A program made the translations under genes and the position numbers. The notes beneath the pieces are model-generated. The model searched no databases, was not told where the DNA came from, and worked only from the letters and a program-made list of their open reading frames with translations. This document shows, piece by piece, positions 55,776 through 63,843 of a DNA stretch of 64,000 nucleotides. The stretch comes from Hyphomicrobiales bacterium. GTDB taxonomy: Bacteria > Pseudomonadota > Alphaproteobacteria > Rhizobiales > Rhizobiaceae. The DNA lies in assembly GCA_900470805.1 (NCBI GenBank), contig UCCA01000012.1, positions 124,001 to 188,000 on the forward strand, given 5' to 3'. Numbering within the stretch: the stretch's first letter is position 1; the number at the start of each line of letters is the position of its first letter.

Positions 55776-56606
55776 ATGATCACCGGCAAGACCAAACTCA
55801 TCGCGCACCTGGGATATCCCACGGAGTCGTTCAAGGCTCCGCTGATCTACAATCCGTATTTCGAGAAAAACGGGATTGACGCGGTAGTGGTGCCGATGGG
55901 TTGCATGCCGGAGGACTATCCGGCATTTCTGAAGCTTCTTTCCCGCCTGTCTAATTTCCATGGTGCACTCATCACCATGCCTCACAAGGTCTCGACAATG
56001 GGACTTCTCGACGAGGTCTCCACTGCGGCAAAAATTGCGGGTTCGTGCAATGCTGTGCGACGAGGGCACGCCGGCACGATCATCGGCGACATGTTCGATG
56101 GTGAGGGATTTGTTCGCGGCGTCTTGCGAAAAGGCAGAAAGATCGCCGGTACCGCCGCGCTTGTCGTCGGCGCCGGCGGCGTGGGATCGGCTATCGCGGC
56201 CTCGCTAGCGCAGGCTAAGGTCAAGCATCTGGCGATTTTCGATTCAGATCCATCGGTTTCGCTTGCTCTGCTGGATAGAATAAAGGGACATTATCCCGAC
56301 CTGCACGTCACGGTCGGCTCGGCCGACCCTGCCGGGTTCGATATCGTCGTTAACGCCACGCCGCTCGGAATGCGACGCGACGACCCCCTGCCCTTTGACG
56401 TCGATCGTATTTCCCCTGCGACATTCGTCGGTGAGGTGGTGATGTCGAAGCAGATGACCCCGCTTCTAGAGGCCGCACGAGCCCGTGGCTGCAGCTTCCA
56501 AGTTGGGACAGACATGCTGTTCGAACAGATCCCGGCTTATCTCGAGTTTTTCGACTTTCCATCGACAACGGCCGAAAATCTTCGGACGATAGCAAAGCTG
56601 GTTTAG
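55776..56606 (+). CDS. Shikimate/quinate dehydrogenase (AroE-like, catabolic)
   Basis: 276 aa NAD(P)-dependent dehydrogenase of the AroE/YdiB family. The catalytic Lys71 lies in ITMPHKVS, Asn92 in GSCNAVRR and the Asp in GDMFDGEGF. The Rossmann motif is VVGAGGVGSAIAASL. The substrate-binding SxS element of biosynthetic AroE is replaced by Thr16-Glu17-Ser18 in a segment that reads GYPTESFKAP, and the usual NTD is FD. These changes and the context favour oxidation of quinate or shikimate to the 3-dehydro acids over chorismate biosynthesis. It is the last gene of the importer operon. Confidence 0.82.
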   Translation: MITGKTKLIAHLGYPTESFKAPLIYNPYFEKNGIDAVVVPMGCMPEDYPAFLKLLSRLSNFHGALITMPHKVSTMGLLDEVSTAAKIAGSCNAVRRGHAGTIIGDMFDGEGFVRGVLRKGRKIAGTAALVVGAGGVGSAIAASLAQAKVKHLAIFDSDPSVSLALLDRIKGHYPDLHVTVGSADPAGFDIVVNATPLGMRRDDPLPFDVDRISPATFVGEVVMSKQMTPLLEAARARGCSFQVGTDMLFEQIPAYLEFFDFPSTTAENLRTIAKLV

Positions 56607-56634
56607 CTTCGGACGGCGCGGAGTGAATACGGCA

Positions 56635-57840
56635 TCAGGCCCGCTCAAGCGCGATCGCGGTTCCTTGTCCCACACCGACACACATAGTGGACAGCGAATA
56701 GCGCCCCACGATTGCGGCAAGCTCCAATGCTGCCGTTCCGACAATCCGAGCGCCGGACATGCCCAGCGGATGGCCGAGCGCGATGGCGCCCCCATTGCGG
56801 TTTACACGTGCGTCGTTATCCGCGATGCCGAATTCACGCAATACTGCAAGGCTCTGAGAAGCAAAAGCTTCATTCAACTCGATCACGTCGAACTGCTGCT
56901 GGGTCATCCCAAGGCGCGCCAACAGCTTGCGTGACGCCGGGACTGGCCCAATACCCATCACCCTCGGTGCAACGCCCGCGCTAGCGCCGCCAAGGACACG
57001 CGCAATCGGGGTCAATCCGTATCTTTTGGCAGCGGCCTCGGAAGCGATGATCATTGCCGCCGCGCCGTCGTTGACGCCGGAAGCGTTGCCGGCGGTGACG
57101 GTACCGCCATGCGGCTTGAACGGCGTACCGAGTTTTGCAAGACTTTCGATCGTTGTCGCGCGAGGGTGTTCGTCCCTGTCGACGGTGAGCGGTTCGCCCT
57201 TGCGCTGCACGACGGTCACTGGGGTGATCTCGCTGCCAAGGCGGCCATTCTTCTGCGCCGCCGCGGCTTTTTGTTGGCTGCTAAAGGCGAATGCATCCTG
57301 GTCTTCGCGGCTGATGTCATAGTCCTCTGCCACGTTCTCGCCGGTCTCCGGCATGGAATCCACGCCATATAGTTTCTTCATCAGGGGATTGATGAAACGC
57401 CAGCCAATCGTGGTGTCATGGATCTCGGCATTCCGGGAAAACGCCGTTTCCGCCTTCGGCATCACGAAGGGCGCGCGAGACATGCTTTCGACCCCACCGG
57501 CAATCATGAGTTCCGCCTCACCGGAGCGGATGGCACGAGCGGCGGTGACGACTGCATCCATTCCGGAACCGCAAAGACGGTTGATCGTCGTTCCAGAAAC
57601 GCTTGAAGGCAGGCCGGCCAGCAGCGACGACATGCGAGCGACATTGCGGTTGTCCTCGCCTGCCTGGTTGGCACAGCCGAAGATCACATCATCGACGAAG
57701 CTCCAGTCGACCTGCGTGTTGCGCTCCATGAGCGCCTTCAGCGGTACGGCCCCAAGATCGTCTGCTCGAACACTCGCAAGCGCTCCGCCGAAGCGGCCGA
57801 TCGGTGTTCTGATGTAATCGCAGATAAATGCTTCGCTCAT
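56635..57840 (-). CDS. pcaF: Beta-ketoadipyl-CoA thiolase PcaF
   Basis: 401 aa thiolase that splits beta-ketoadipyl-CoA with CoA into succinyl-CoA and acetyl-CoA. The nucleophile Cys90 lies in TTINRLCGSGMDAV, the His in ELNEAFASQSLAV and the second Cys/Gly block near STMCVGVGQGTA. GGAIALGHPLGMSGARI is typical of thiolases. It is the third gene of pcaI-pcaJ-pcaF on the minus strand and is convergent with the AroE-like gene, 28 bases apart. Confidence 0.93.
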   Translation of the reverse strand: MSEAFICDYIRTPIGRFGGALASVRADDLGAVPLKALMERNTQVDWSFVDDVIFGCANQAGEDNRNVARMSSLLAGLPSSVSGTTINRLCGSGMDAVVTAARAIRSGEAELMIAGGVESMSRAPFVMPKAETAFSRNAEIHDTTIGWRFINPLMKKLYGVDSMPETGENVAEDYDISREDQDAFAFSSQQKAAAAQKNGRLGSEITPVTVVQRKGEPLTVDRDEHPRATTIESLAKLGTPFKPHGGTVTAGNASGVNDGAAAMIIASEAAAKRYGLTPIARVLGGASAGVAPRVMGIGPVPASRKLLARLGMTQQQFDVIELNEAFASQSLAVLREFGIADNDARVNRNGGAIALGHPLGMSGARIVGTAALELAAIVGRYSLSTMCVGVGQGTAIALERA

Positions 57841-57852
57841 GGCTGTCCCTAT

Positions 57853-58542
57853 TCACAATTCCGGAACGACAAGGCTCGTTACTTCGCCATCGACATGAAG
57901 GGCGGCTCCCGTGATCGCTTGCAAATCATTCATGCTCATGTTGGCGAGCTTCTCGCGGACCACGAAGCCCTGGCGCGTTATGTCGATCACTGCGTGGCTC
58001 GTATAGACGCGGGTGATGCAGCCAACGCCGGTGAGCGGGAACGTGCATCGATCGACCAGCTTTGGCTTGCCGTCCTTGGTCAAGTGCTCGGTCACCACGA
58101 ACACCCGCTTGGCACCATGGACTAGGTCCATGGCTCCGCCGACGGCAGGTACACCCTTGCTGCCGACCCTCCAGTTGGCGAGATCTCCGTTTTCGGCGAT
58201 CTGATAGGCACCGAGGATAGCGACATCGAGATGCCCGCCCCGAACCATCGCGAAACTGTCGGCGTGGTGGAAGAACGCGGAGCCCGGCTTCAGCGTTACC
58301 GCTTTTTTGCCGGCATTGATCAGATCCCAGTCCTCCTGGCCCGGCTCAGGCGGCTCGCCGAAATCCAGGATGCCGTTCTCGGTATGGAAGATCGCCTGCC
58401 TGCCGGGGGGCTGGTAGCGAGCCACCATTTCGGGAAAGCCGATGCCGAGGTTGACATAAGCGCCGTCCGCGATGTCCTGCGCCGCCCGCCAGGCGATCTG
58501 AGCATTGGACAGTTTGATATCGTCCCGCGTGCCGGTACTCAT
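57853..58542 (-). CDS. pcaJ: 3-oxoadipate CoA-transferase subunit B PcaJ
   Basis: 229 aa. The catalytic Glu55 is in FHTENGILDFGE, and GIGFPEMVARY and AMDLVHGAKRVFVVTEH are characteristic. ATG 58542 overlaps the pcaI stop by four bases, which supports the start over an extended frame upstream. With PcaI it transfers CoA from succinyl-CoA to beta-ketoadipate. Confidence 0.93.
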   Translation of the reverse strand: MSTGTRDDIKLSNAQIAWRAAQDIADGAYVNLGIGFPEMVARYQPPGRQAIFHTENGILDFGEPPEPGQEDWDLINAGKKAVTLKPGSAFFHHADSFAMVRGGHLDVAILGAYQIAENGDLANWRVGSKGVPAVGGAMDLVHGAKRVFVVTEHLTKDGKPKLVDRCTFPLTGVGCITRVYTSHAVIDITRQGFVVREKLANMSMNDLQAITGAALHVDGEVTSLVVPEL

Positions 58543-59246
58543 GCGTAGGCCACTCCGGCTCTGATGAGCTCCTCTTCCTGCTGGGGAGTTCCTACCTCCA
58601 CGAGGCCATCTACGAATATACCCGGTGTGACGACGTGCTCCGGATCGATGCCACCCGCCGCGACGATCCTGGAGACCTGGGCGATCGTCGTGGTCGCAGC
58701 CATGCACATCAAAGGATTGAAGTTGCGAGCAGCCTTGTTGTAGGTGAGGTTCCCATGCGCATCACCGATATGGGCCTTCACAATGGCGAAATCGGCCTTA
58801 AGCCAACGTTCCTGGACATAGTGTCGGCCGTCGAATTCAGCGGTCGGCTTGCCTTCGGCCAACTCGGTCCCATAACCGGTCGGCGTATAAAATGCGGGAA
58901 TTCCGGCTCCGCCGGCCCGGATCCGTTCGGCCAGCGTGCCCTGCGGCACCAACTCCAAAGCGACCTCGCCGGCCAGATAGCGGTCTGTAAACGCGCGGGG
59001 ATCCGAAGAGCGGGGGAAGGAGCAGATCATCTTGCTGACCATCCCGGCGTCGATCATTGCAGCGATGCCGATGCGGCCATTGCCCGCATTGTTGTTGATG
59101 ACAGTCAGCCCGGTGGGTCGTTTATCTATCAGCGCATGGATAAGCTCTATCGGCGCACCCGATCCGCCAAACCCGCCGATCATGACAGTCGCTCCGTCAC
59201 CGATCGCATTCACGGCATCGGTGAGGCTGGCGATGGTTTTGTCCAC
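58539..59246 (-). CDS. pcaI: 3-oxoadipate CoA-transferase subunit A PcaI
   Basis: 235 aa, GTG start behind GGGAGG. The oxyanion-hole segment MIGGFGGSGAPIELI, then MICSFPRSSDPRAFTDRYLAG and the C-terminal VVAAGGIDPEHVVTPGIFVD match class I CoA-transferase alpha subunits. It is divergent from pcaR, with a 131-base region that contains a long inverted repeat (59328-59362). Confidence 0.93.
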   Translation of the reverse strand: MDKTIASLTDAVNAIGDGATVMIGGFGGSGAPIELIHALIDKRPTGLTVINNNAGNGRIGIAAMIDAGMVSKMICSFPRSSDPRAFTDRYLAGEVALELVPQGTLAERIRAGGAGIPAFYTPTGYGTELAEGKPTAEFDGRHYVQERWLKADFAIVKAHIGDAHGNLTYNKAARNFNPLMCMAATTTIAQVSRIVAAGGIDPEHVVTPGIFVDGLVEVGTPQQEEELIRAGVAYA

Positions 59247-59327
59247 TGAAATCCTCCCGTACTTGGTTCCGCAGCGGCCTTCTTATTTCGAATTTCTACT
59301 CGCGGGCCAACTCGACGGCAACTCATT

Positions 59328-59362
59328 TGTGCGATATAGTTTCTTTGTTCAATTATCGCACA
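59328..59362. promoter_or_regulatory. Inverted repeat TGTGCGATA-N17-TATCGCACA, candidate PcaR operator
   Basis: A perfect 9-bp inverted repeat at 59328-59336 and 59354-59362 lies 82 bases from the pcaI start and 16 bases from the pcaR start. IclR-family regulators bind extended dyads between divergent targets and their own genes, which fits PcaR control of pcaIJF and itself. Confidence 0.55.
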
Positions 59363-59377
59363 TTTTGATCTAGGTAG

Positions 59378-60145
59378 GTGGGCTTGGAAACAAAGCAAAG
59401 TGACATGATGGGCGGCTTGGCAAAGGGCTTGCGCGTGATTGAAGCCTTTACTGCCGATACGCCGCGCCTCAGCATATCCGAGGCGGCATCGATCGCCGGA
59501 CTTGACCGTGCAACGACAAGGCGCTGCCTTCTGACGTTGGCCGAGCATGGCTATTGCGCATATGATGGAAAGTTCTTCACCGTCACGCCGCGCGTTCTTC
59601 GTTTAGGTACGGGCTGCCTCGCGTCCATGCCCCTGCCACGGATCGTCCAGCCTTGGCTGGACGAACTCTCCGAGACGATCGGGCAGAGCACCTCGGTCGC
59701 CATTCTCGACGAGGGCGAAATCGTCTACGTGGCCCGCGCCGCGCAACGCAAGGTCATGTCGATCGCCCTGATGCCCGGATCACGCCTGCCTGCCTACTGT
59801 ACGTCCATGGGCAGGGTGTTGCTTGCTGCGCAGCAAGAGGATCGTGCGAGGGAAATCCTGCGCTCGTTTCCGATGACCGCGCGAACGCCTTTCACGCTGA
59901 CGAAGCCGGACGCGGTGATGGAAGAGCTGGAGCGGGTGCGACAGCAAGGGTTCGCGGCAGTCGATCAGGAAGTCGAAGTGGGCCTGCGATCAGTCGCCGT
60001 GCCGCTCAGGAACTCGAGAGGCAAAGTCGTGGCGGCTTTGAATACGGGTCTGCCCGTTTCACCCGAAACGATGTCCGCACTCATCGATCGATACCTCGAT
60101 CCACTCCTGAAGGTTAGTGCGGAGCTCGCGCGGGTCGTCTCCTGA
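59378..60145 (+). CDS. pcaR: IclR-family regulator PcaR
   Basis: 255 aa. The N-terminal winged HTH (LAKGLRVIEAFTADTPRLSI, SEAASIAGLDRATTRRCLLTL) and the IclR effector domain (VAILDEGEIVYVARAAQRKV, MPGSRLPAYCTSMGRVLLAA, VDQEVEVGLRSVAVPLRNS) match PcaR/PcaU/CatR regulators, which use beta-ketoadipate as inducer. The GTG at 59378 is used; an ATG at 59405 is an alternative and loses nine residues. It is divergent from pcaIJF and presumably regulates it. Confidence 0.88.
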   Translation: MGLETKQSDMMGGLAKGLRVIEAFTADTPRLSISEAASIAGLDRATTRRCLLTLAEHGYCAYDGKFFTVTPRVLRLGTGCLASMPLPRIVQPWLDELSETIGQSTSVAILDEGEIVYVARAAQRKVMSIALMPGSRLPAYCTSMGRVLLAAQQEDRAREILRSFPMTARTPFTLTKPDAVMEELERVRQQGFAAVDQEVEVGLRSVAVPLRNSRGKVVAALNTGLPVSPETMSALIDRYLDPLLKVSAELARVVS

Positions 60146-60187
60146 TGCAGGCGCTCAATCGCTTGAGACCCAACCGACACTCAGAGG

Positions 60188-61105
60188 CTACGTGATTTCC
60201 GCAGCCGTCCGGCGAATGGCCTGTATGGCGAGGGATAACGGAAATGTCGCTATCGCGTCCGCCCGCATCGTCAGCCCGACGGGGCCTTTTGTTTCGCTGG
60301 TATCGAGAGGCAAGGCTGCCAGAAGCCCGTCATCGATGTCGACCGCCACGACACCAGCGGAAATGATCCAGATCGCATCGCTGGATCGCACGAAAGCGCG
60401 ACCAAAGGAATCGGACACCGTCTCTATCTGATTTTCCAGGCGGGAGACCCCGTTGGCGATCAACAGCCTTTCCACGAACGGGCGAATGATCGACGTTCGT
60501 GTCGGCATCAGTACGGTGTAGTCCGCAAGACATGTGAAGCCCAGTTGCTTGACTTCAAGCGCCGGATGGCCGGCTCTCACGGCGAAAAGCACCTGCTCCG
60601 AATAGAGATGTTCGAACGAGAAGCCGGCCATCTTCTCGGGAGCTGCCAACCGCCCGACGACTAGGTCGAGTTCGCCCACGCGTAACTGCTCGAGCAAGAC
60701 GGCATTTTCACCGGTCACGATCTTGATCCGGCTCCACGTCCCCTCCTCCGCGAACCGGTGCATGGCCCGTGGCATGATGCGGGCGGAGACAGTCGGAAGT
60801 GCGCCGATCCGGATCATTGGCGCCTCCCCGAAGCGTTCCTGCGTCATGGAATCCACCCCCTGACGCAGCGCCGCCAGTGCCGCGCCGGTATGCTTCAAGA
60901 ATACATCGCCGTAACGCGTGATCCCTATCCCGCGACCGACGCGCTCGAAAAGCGCCACGCCCAGAAGTTCCTCCAATTCCCTTATGGTTTTGGTCACCGC
61001 AGGTTGGCTGACGTGCAACATCTCGGCTGCCTTGATCACGCTTTCCTGCCGCGCAACCTCGGCAAACGTTTGCAGATGGCGCAGTTTTATCCGGCTATCC
61101 AACAT
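60188..61105 (-). CDS. pcaQ: LysR-family regulator PcaQ
   Basis: 305 aa. The N-terminus RIKLRHLQTFAEVARQESVI and SQPAVTKTIRELEELLG is a LysR HTH; ADYTVLMPTRTSIIRPFVERL and SDSFGRAFVRSSDAIWIIS are typical PcaQ effector-domain segments. PcaQ activates pcaDCHGB in response to beta-carboxy-muconate and related intermediates in Agrobacterium and Sinorhizobium. It is divergent from pcaD, with its binding site in the 92-base gap. Confidence 0.92.
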   Translation of the reverse strand: MLDSRIKLRHLQTFAEVARQESVIKAAEMLHVSQPAVTKTIRELEELLGVALFERVGRGIGITRYGDVFLKHTGAALAALRQGVDSMTQERFGEAPMIRIGALPTVSARIMPRAMHRFAEEGTWSRIKIVTGENAVLLEQLRVGELDLVVGRLAAPEKMAGFSFEHLYSEQVLFAVRAGHPALEVKQLGFTCLADYTVLMPTRTSIIRPFVERLLIANGVSRLENQIETVSDSFGRAFVRSSDAIWIISAGVVAVDIDDGLLAALPLDTSETKGPVGLTMRADAIATFPLSLAIQAIRRTAAEIT

Positions 61106-61111
61106 TGAATC

Positions 61112-61127
61112 ATAACCTCAAGGTTAT
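61112..61127. promoter_or_regulatory. PcaQ binding site
   Basis: ATAACCTCAAGGTTAT is a perfect 6-4-6 dyad that matches the published rhizobial PcaQ box ATAACC-N4-GGTTA(A/T). It lies between pcaQ and pcaD, seven bases from the pcaQ start and about 70 bases upstream of pcaD, as expected for activation of pcaD and autoregulation of pcaQ. Confidence 0.85.
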
Positions 61128-61197
61128 CGAAAATGCACAAAATGTCATTTTACCGAACCAAACATCACATTATCCTCGGTTGCAAGAGGAGAATCCA

Positions 61198-62013
61198 TTG
61201 CAGTTCGCGCGCGTTAATGACGCTTCGATCCACTACGAATTGATCGGAACTCCCGGCGACAAGCCGGTGATTGCGTTCGCCAATTCGCTCGGTACCGATT
61301 TTCGCATCTGGCGCGATGTGATCGTTCGGTTGGCGGACGCTTTTACAATTCTTGTCTACGACAAACGGGGGCACGGCCTTTCGGATCTGGTCGAGGCGCC
61401 TTACTCCATCGAACGCCACGCCAGCGACTTGGCTGGGCTCCTGGATCTGCTGTCGATCAGACGGGCGGTCATCTGTGGTCTTTCGGTCGGTGGACTGATT
61501 GCCCAATCCATGTATCGGCTGCGCCCCGATTTGATTGACGCTCTTATTCTTTGCGATACCGCCCCTAAAATCGGCTCGGACATCATCTGGAATGGACGTA
61601 TTGCCGACATCGAGGCAAACGGGCTTGTCAGTATGGCTGATGCCGTCATGGAGCGCTGGTTCACACCCGCCTTTCGTGATCTCGAAAGAACTGCGGTTGC
61701 TGGCTACGCCAACATGCTGGTCCGCCAACCGAAGGAAGGGTACGTCGCCGCATGCGCGGCGATCCGCGATGCCGACCTGACCAACGCGGCTAGCAAAATC
61801 GCGGTGCCGACCCTTTGCGTGGTCGGTGACCAGGATGGCGCCACGCCGCCGGACCTCGTGAGATCGATGGCTGATCTCATCCCTGGCGCGCGCTTCGCGA
61901 TTATCGCCAATGCCGGCCATATCCCATGCGTGGAGCAACCCGAGACGCTGGTCGCTCTGATCCGTGACTTTATCGCTTCCCTTTCGGCGAAAGATCCACC
62001 CCATGAACGATGA
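61198..62013 (+). CDS. pcaD: Beta-ketoadipate enol-lactone hydrolase PcaD (TTG start)
   Basis: 271 aa alpha/beta-hydrolase that opens beta-ketoadipate enol-lactone. The nucleophile Ser96 is in VICGLSVGGLIAQ, the acid in VVGDQDGATPP and the His in NAGHIPCVEQPE. No ATG fits; the TTG at 61198 has AAGAGGAGA six bases upstream and gives the standard PcaD N-terminus MQFARVNDASIHYEL. The frame continues open upstream to 61105 without a ribosome site. First gene of pcaDCHGB. Confidence 0.9.
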   Translation: MQFARVNDASIHYELIGTPGDKPVIAFANSLGTDFRIWRDVIVRLADAFTILVYDKRGHGLSDLVEAPYSIERHASDLAGLLDLLSIRRAVICGLSVGGLIAQSMYRLRPDLIDALILCDTAPKIGSDIIWNGRIADIEANGLVSMADAVMERWFTPAFRDLERTAVAGYANMLVRQPKEGYVAACAAIRDADLTNAASKIAVPTLCVVGDQDGATPPDLVRSMADLIPGARFAIIANAGHIPCVEQPETLVALIRDFIASLSAKDPPHER

Positions 62014-62407
62014 CCAGATGCACTCCGAGCGCTACAACAAGGGCATGGCAACGCGCCGCAAGGTGCTCGGCGATCCACATGTCGATCAGGCGCTGGCAGC
62101 GGCGACGGACGACGACAGGCCATTTCAGGAGTTGATAACCGAAGCCGCATGGGGTCACGTATGGTCGCGTCCGACCCTCACTTATCGCGAGCGGTCGCTC
62201 GTTACGATCGCACTGCTCGCGGCGCTTGGCCATGATGGCGAAGTAGCCATGCATGTGCGAGCGACGGCCAATACTGGTGCGACGCGCGAGGATGTATACG
62301 AAGCGCTGTTGCACGTGGCGATTTACGCCGGAGTGCCGGCGGCAAACCATGCCATCAAGATTGCAAAGCAGGCATTCGAACAAATGGACGCCGACAAGGC
62401 GGTGTGA
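62003..62407 (+). CDS. pcaC: 4-carboxymuconolactone decarboxylase PcaC
   Basis: 134 aa, the AhpD-like CMD fold. [40 protein letters not shown] and [15 protein letters not shown] are the conserved blocks. ATG 62003 overlaps the pcaD stop by 11 bases. It produces beta-ketoadipate enol-lactone, the PcaD substrate. pcaD and pcaC are separate genes here, not the PcaL fusion seen in some actinobacteria. Confidence 0.93.
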   Translation: MNDDQMHSERYNKGMATRRKVLGDPHVDQALAAATDDDRPFQELITEAAWGHVWSRPTLTYRERSLVTIALLAALGHDGEVAMHVRATANTGATREDVYEALLHVAIYAGVPAANHAIKIAKQAFEQMDADKAV

Positions 62408-62417
62408 GAGGTGGACG

Positions 62418-63167
62418 ATGGCAGACACACCTAACCATAGGCCCGAGACCGGTGCCTTCTTCGGGCGAGACCGCGCCTGGCATTCACCAGCGTTGACGCC
62501 CGGCTACAAGACGTCTGTGCTGCGCTCGCCGCAGCGTGCGCTCCTGTCGCTTGACGGTACTATTTCTGAAACGACTGGGCCGGTTTTCGGCCATTCGATC
62601 ATTGGCGAACTGGACAACGACCTGATCCACAACTTCGCGAAACCAGGAGAGAGCGCGATCGGAGAGCGCATTATCGTGCATGGACGCGTACTGGACGAGC
62701 GGGCGAAACCGGTCGTCGGCGCGTTGGTGGAATTCTGGCAGGCCAATGCGGGTGGACGATATCGACATAAGAAAGAGAGTTATCTTGCCGCCATCGACCC
62801 GAATTTCGGTGGCTGCGGAAGAGCCGTTACGGACGAGGACGGCCATTACTTCTTTCGGACCGTCCGCCCTGGTGCCTATCCCTGGCCGAACGGCGTCAAC
62901 GACTGGCGGCCGGCCCATATTCATTTTTCGATTTTTGGCCACGGCTTTGCGCAACGCTTGATTACCCAGATGTATTTCGAGGGCGACCCGATGATCTGGA
63001 AATGTCCCATCGTCGGAACCATCCCGGACAAGCGGGGAATCGAGCAGCTGATAGCCTCGCTTGATTGGGGCAACACGATCCCGATGGATGCCCGCGCCTA
63101 TAAATTCGATATCGTGCTGCGCGGTCGGCGGTCGACGATGTTCGAGAACCGAATGGAAGGGAACTGA
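62418..63167 (+). CDS. pcaH: Protocatechuate 3,4-dioxygenase beta subunit PcaH
   Basis: 249 aa. All four Fe(III) ligands are visible: Tyr115 (AGGRYRHK), Tyr154 (PGAYPWPN), His167 and His169 (WRPAHIHF), together with the catalytic Arg164. It cleaves protocatechuate between C3 and C4 to 3-carboxy-cis,cis-muconate as part of an alpha-beta oligomer with PcaG. ATG 62418 follows GAGAGGTGGA. It overlaps pcaG by one base (TGATG). Confidence 0.95.
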   Translation: MADTPNHRPETGAFFGRDRAWHSPALTPGYKTSVLRSPQRALLSLDGTISETTGPVFGHSIIGELDNDLIHNFAKPGESAIGERIIVHGRVLDERAKPVVGALVEFWQANAGGRYRHKKESYLAAIDPNFGGCGRAVTDEDGHYFFRTVRPGAYPWPNGVNDWRPAHIHFSIFGHGFAQRLITQMYFEGDPMIWKCPIVGTIPDKRGIEQLIASLDWGNTIPMDARAYKFDIVLRGRRSTMFENRMEGN

Positions 63168-63778
63168 TGATGGTGCAAGACTTGCTAAAGGAAACGCCAT
63201 CACAAACCGCAGGCCCTTATGTACACATCGGGTTGACACCCAATTTCTGCGATATTGCCGGTGTCTACCAGCATGACCTCGGCAACGCGATGGTCAACGC
63301 CAAGACGCTTGGTGAGCGCATCATCGTCACTGGCCACGTTTTCGACGGCGCGGGTGCACTGGTGCGGGACGCTGTTATCGAGATATGGCAGGCAGACGCC
63401 GTCGGCATCTATAACAGCCCATCGGAAATGCGCGGCGATGCCGATCCGAATTTTTCCGGGTGGGGCCGTTGTCCGACACGGACGGAGGACGGCGTCTATA
63501 CCTTCGAGACAATCAAGCCCGGACGCGTGCCGTTCAAAGACGGCCGCGAGATGGCCCCGCATATCACATTCTGGATCGTCGCTCGCGGCATAAACATCGG
63601 TTTGCACACGCGTATGTACTTCCCGGAAGAAACAGATGCCAACGCGGCCGATCCCCTGCTTTTGCGCATCGAACATCGCGACCGTGTTGCGACAATGATT
63701 GCGACCAGGGATAGCGCGGCCTACAGTTTTGATATTCACCTGCAAGGGCCGAGAGAAACCGTCTTTCTGGATATCTGA
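63167..63778 (+). CDS. pcaG: Protocatechuate 3,4-dioxygenase alpha subunit PcaG
   Basis: 203 aa. It has the same intradiol dioxygenase fold as PcaH but lacks the iron ligands, as usual for the alpha subunit. QTAGPYVHIGLTPNF, VIEIWQADAVGIYNS and HITFWIVARGINIGLHTRMYF are conserved blocks. Two consecutive ATGs (63167, 63170) could both initiate. It ends 65 bases before pcaB. Confidence 0.95.
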   Translation: MMVQDLLKETPSQTAGPYVHIGLTPNFCDIAGVYQHDLGNAMVNAKTLGERIIVTGHVFDGAGALVRDAVIEIWQADAVGIYNSPSEMRGDADPNFSGWGRCPTRTEDGVYTFETIKPGRVPFKDGREMAPHITFWIVARGINIGLHTRMYFPEETDANAADPLLLRIEHRDRVATMIATRDSAAYSFDIHLQGPRETVFLDI

Positions 63779-63843
63779 AGAATGGCCAGGCATGACGACG
63801 CGGAACAGGCTGGATCAATTCAACCAACTGGACAGACCGGACC

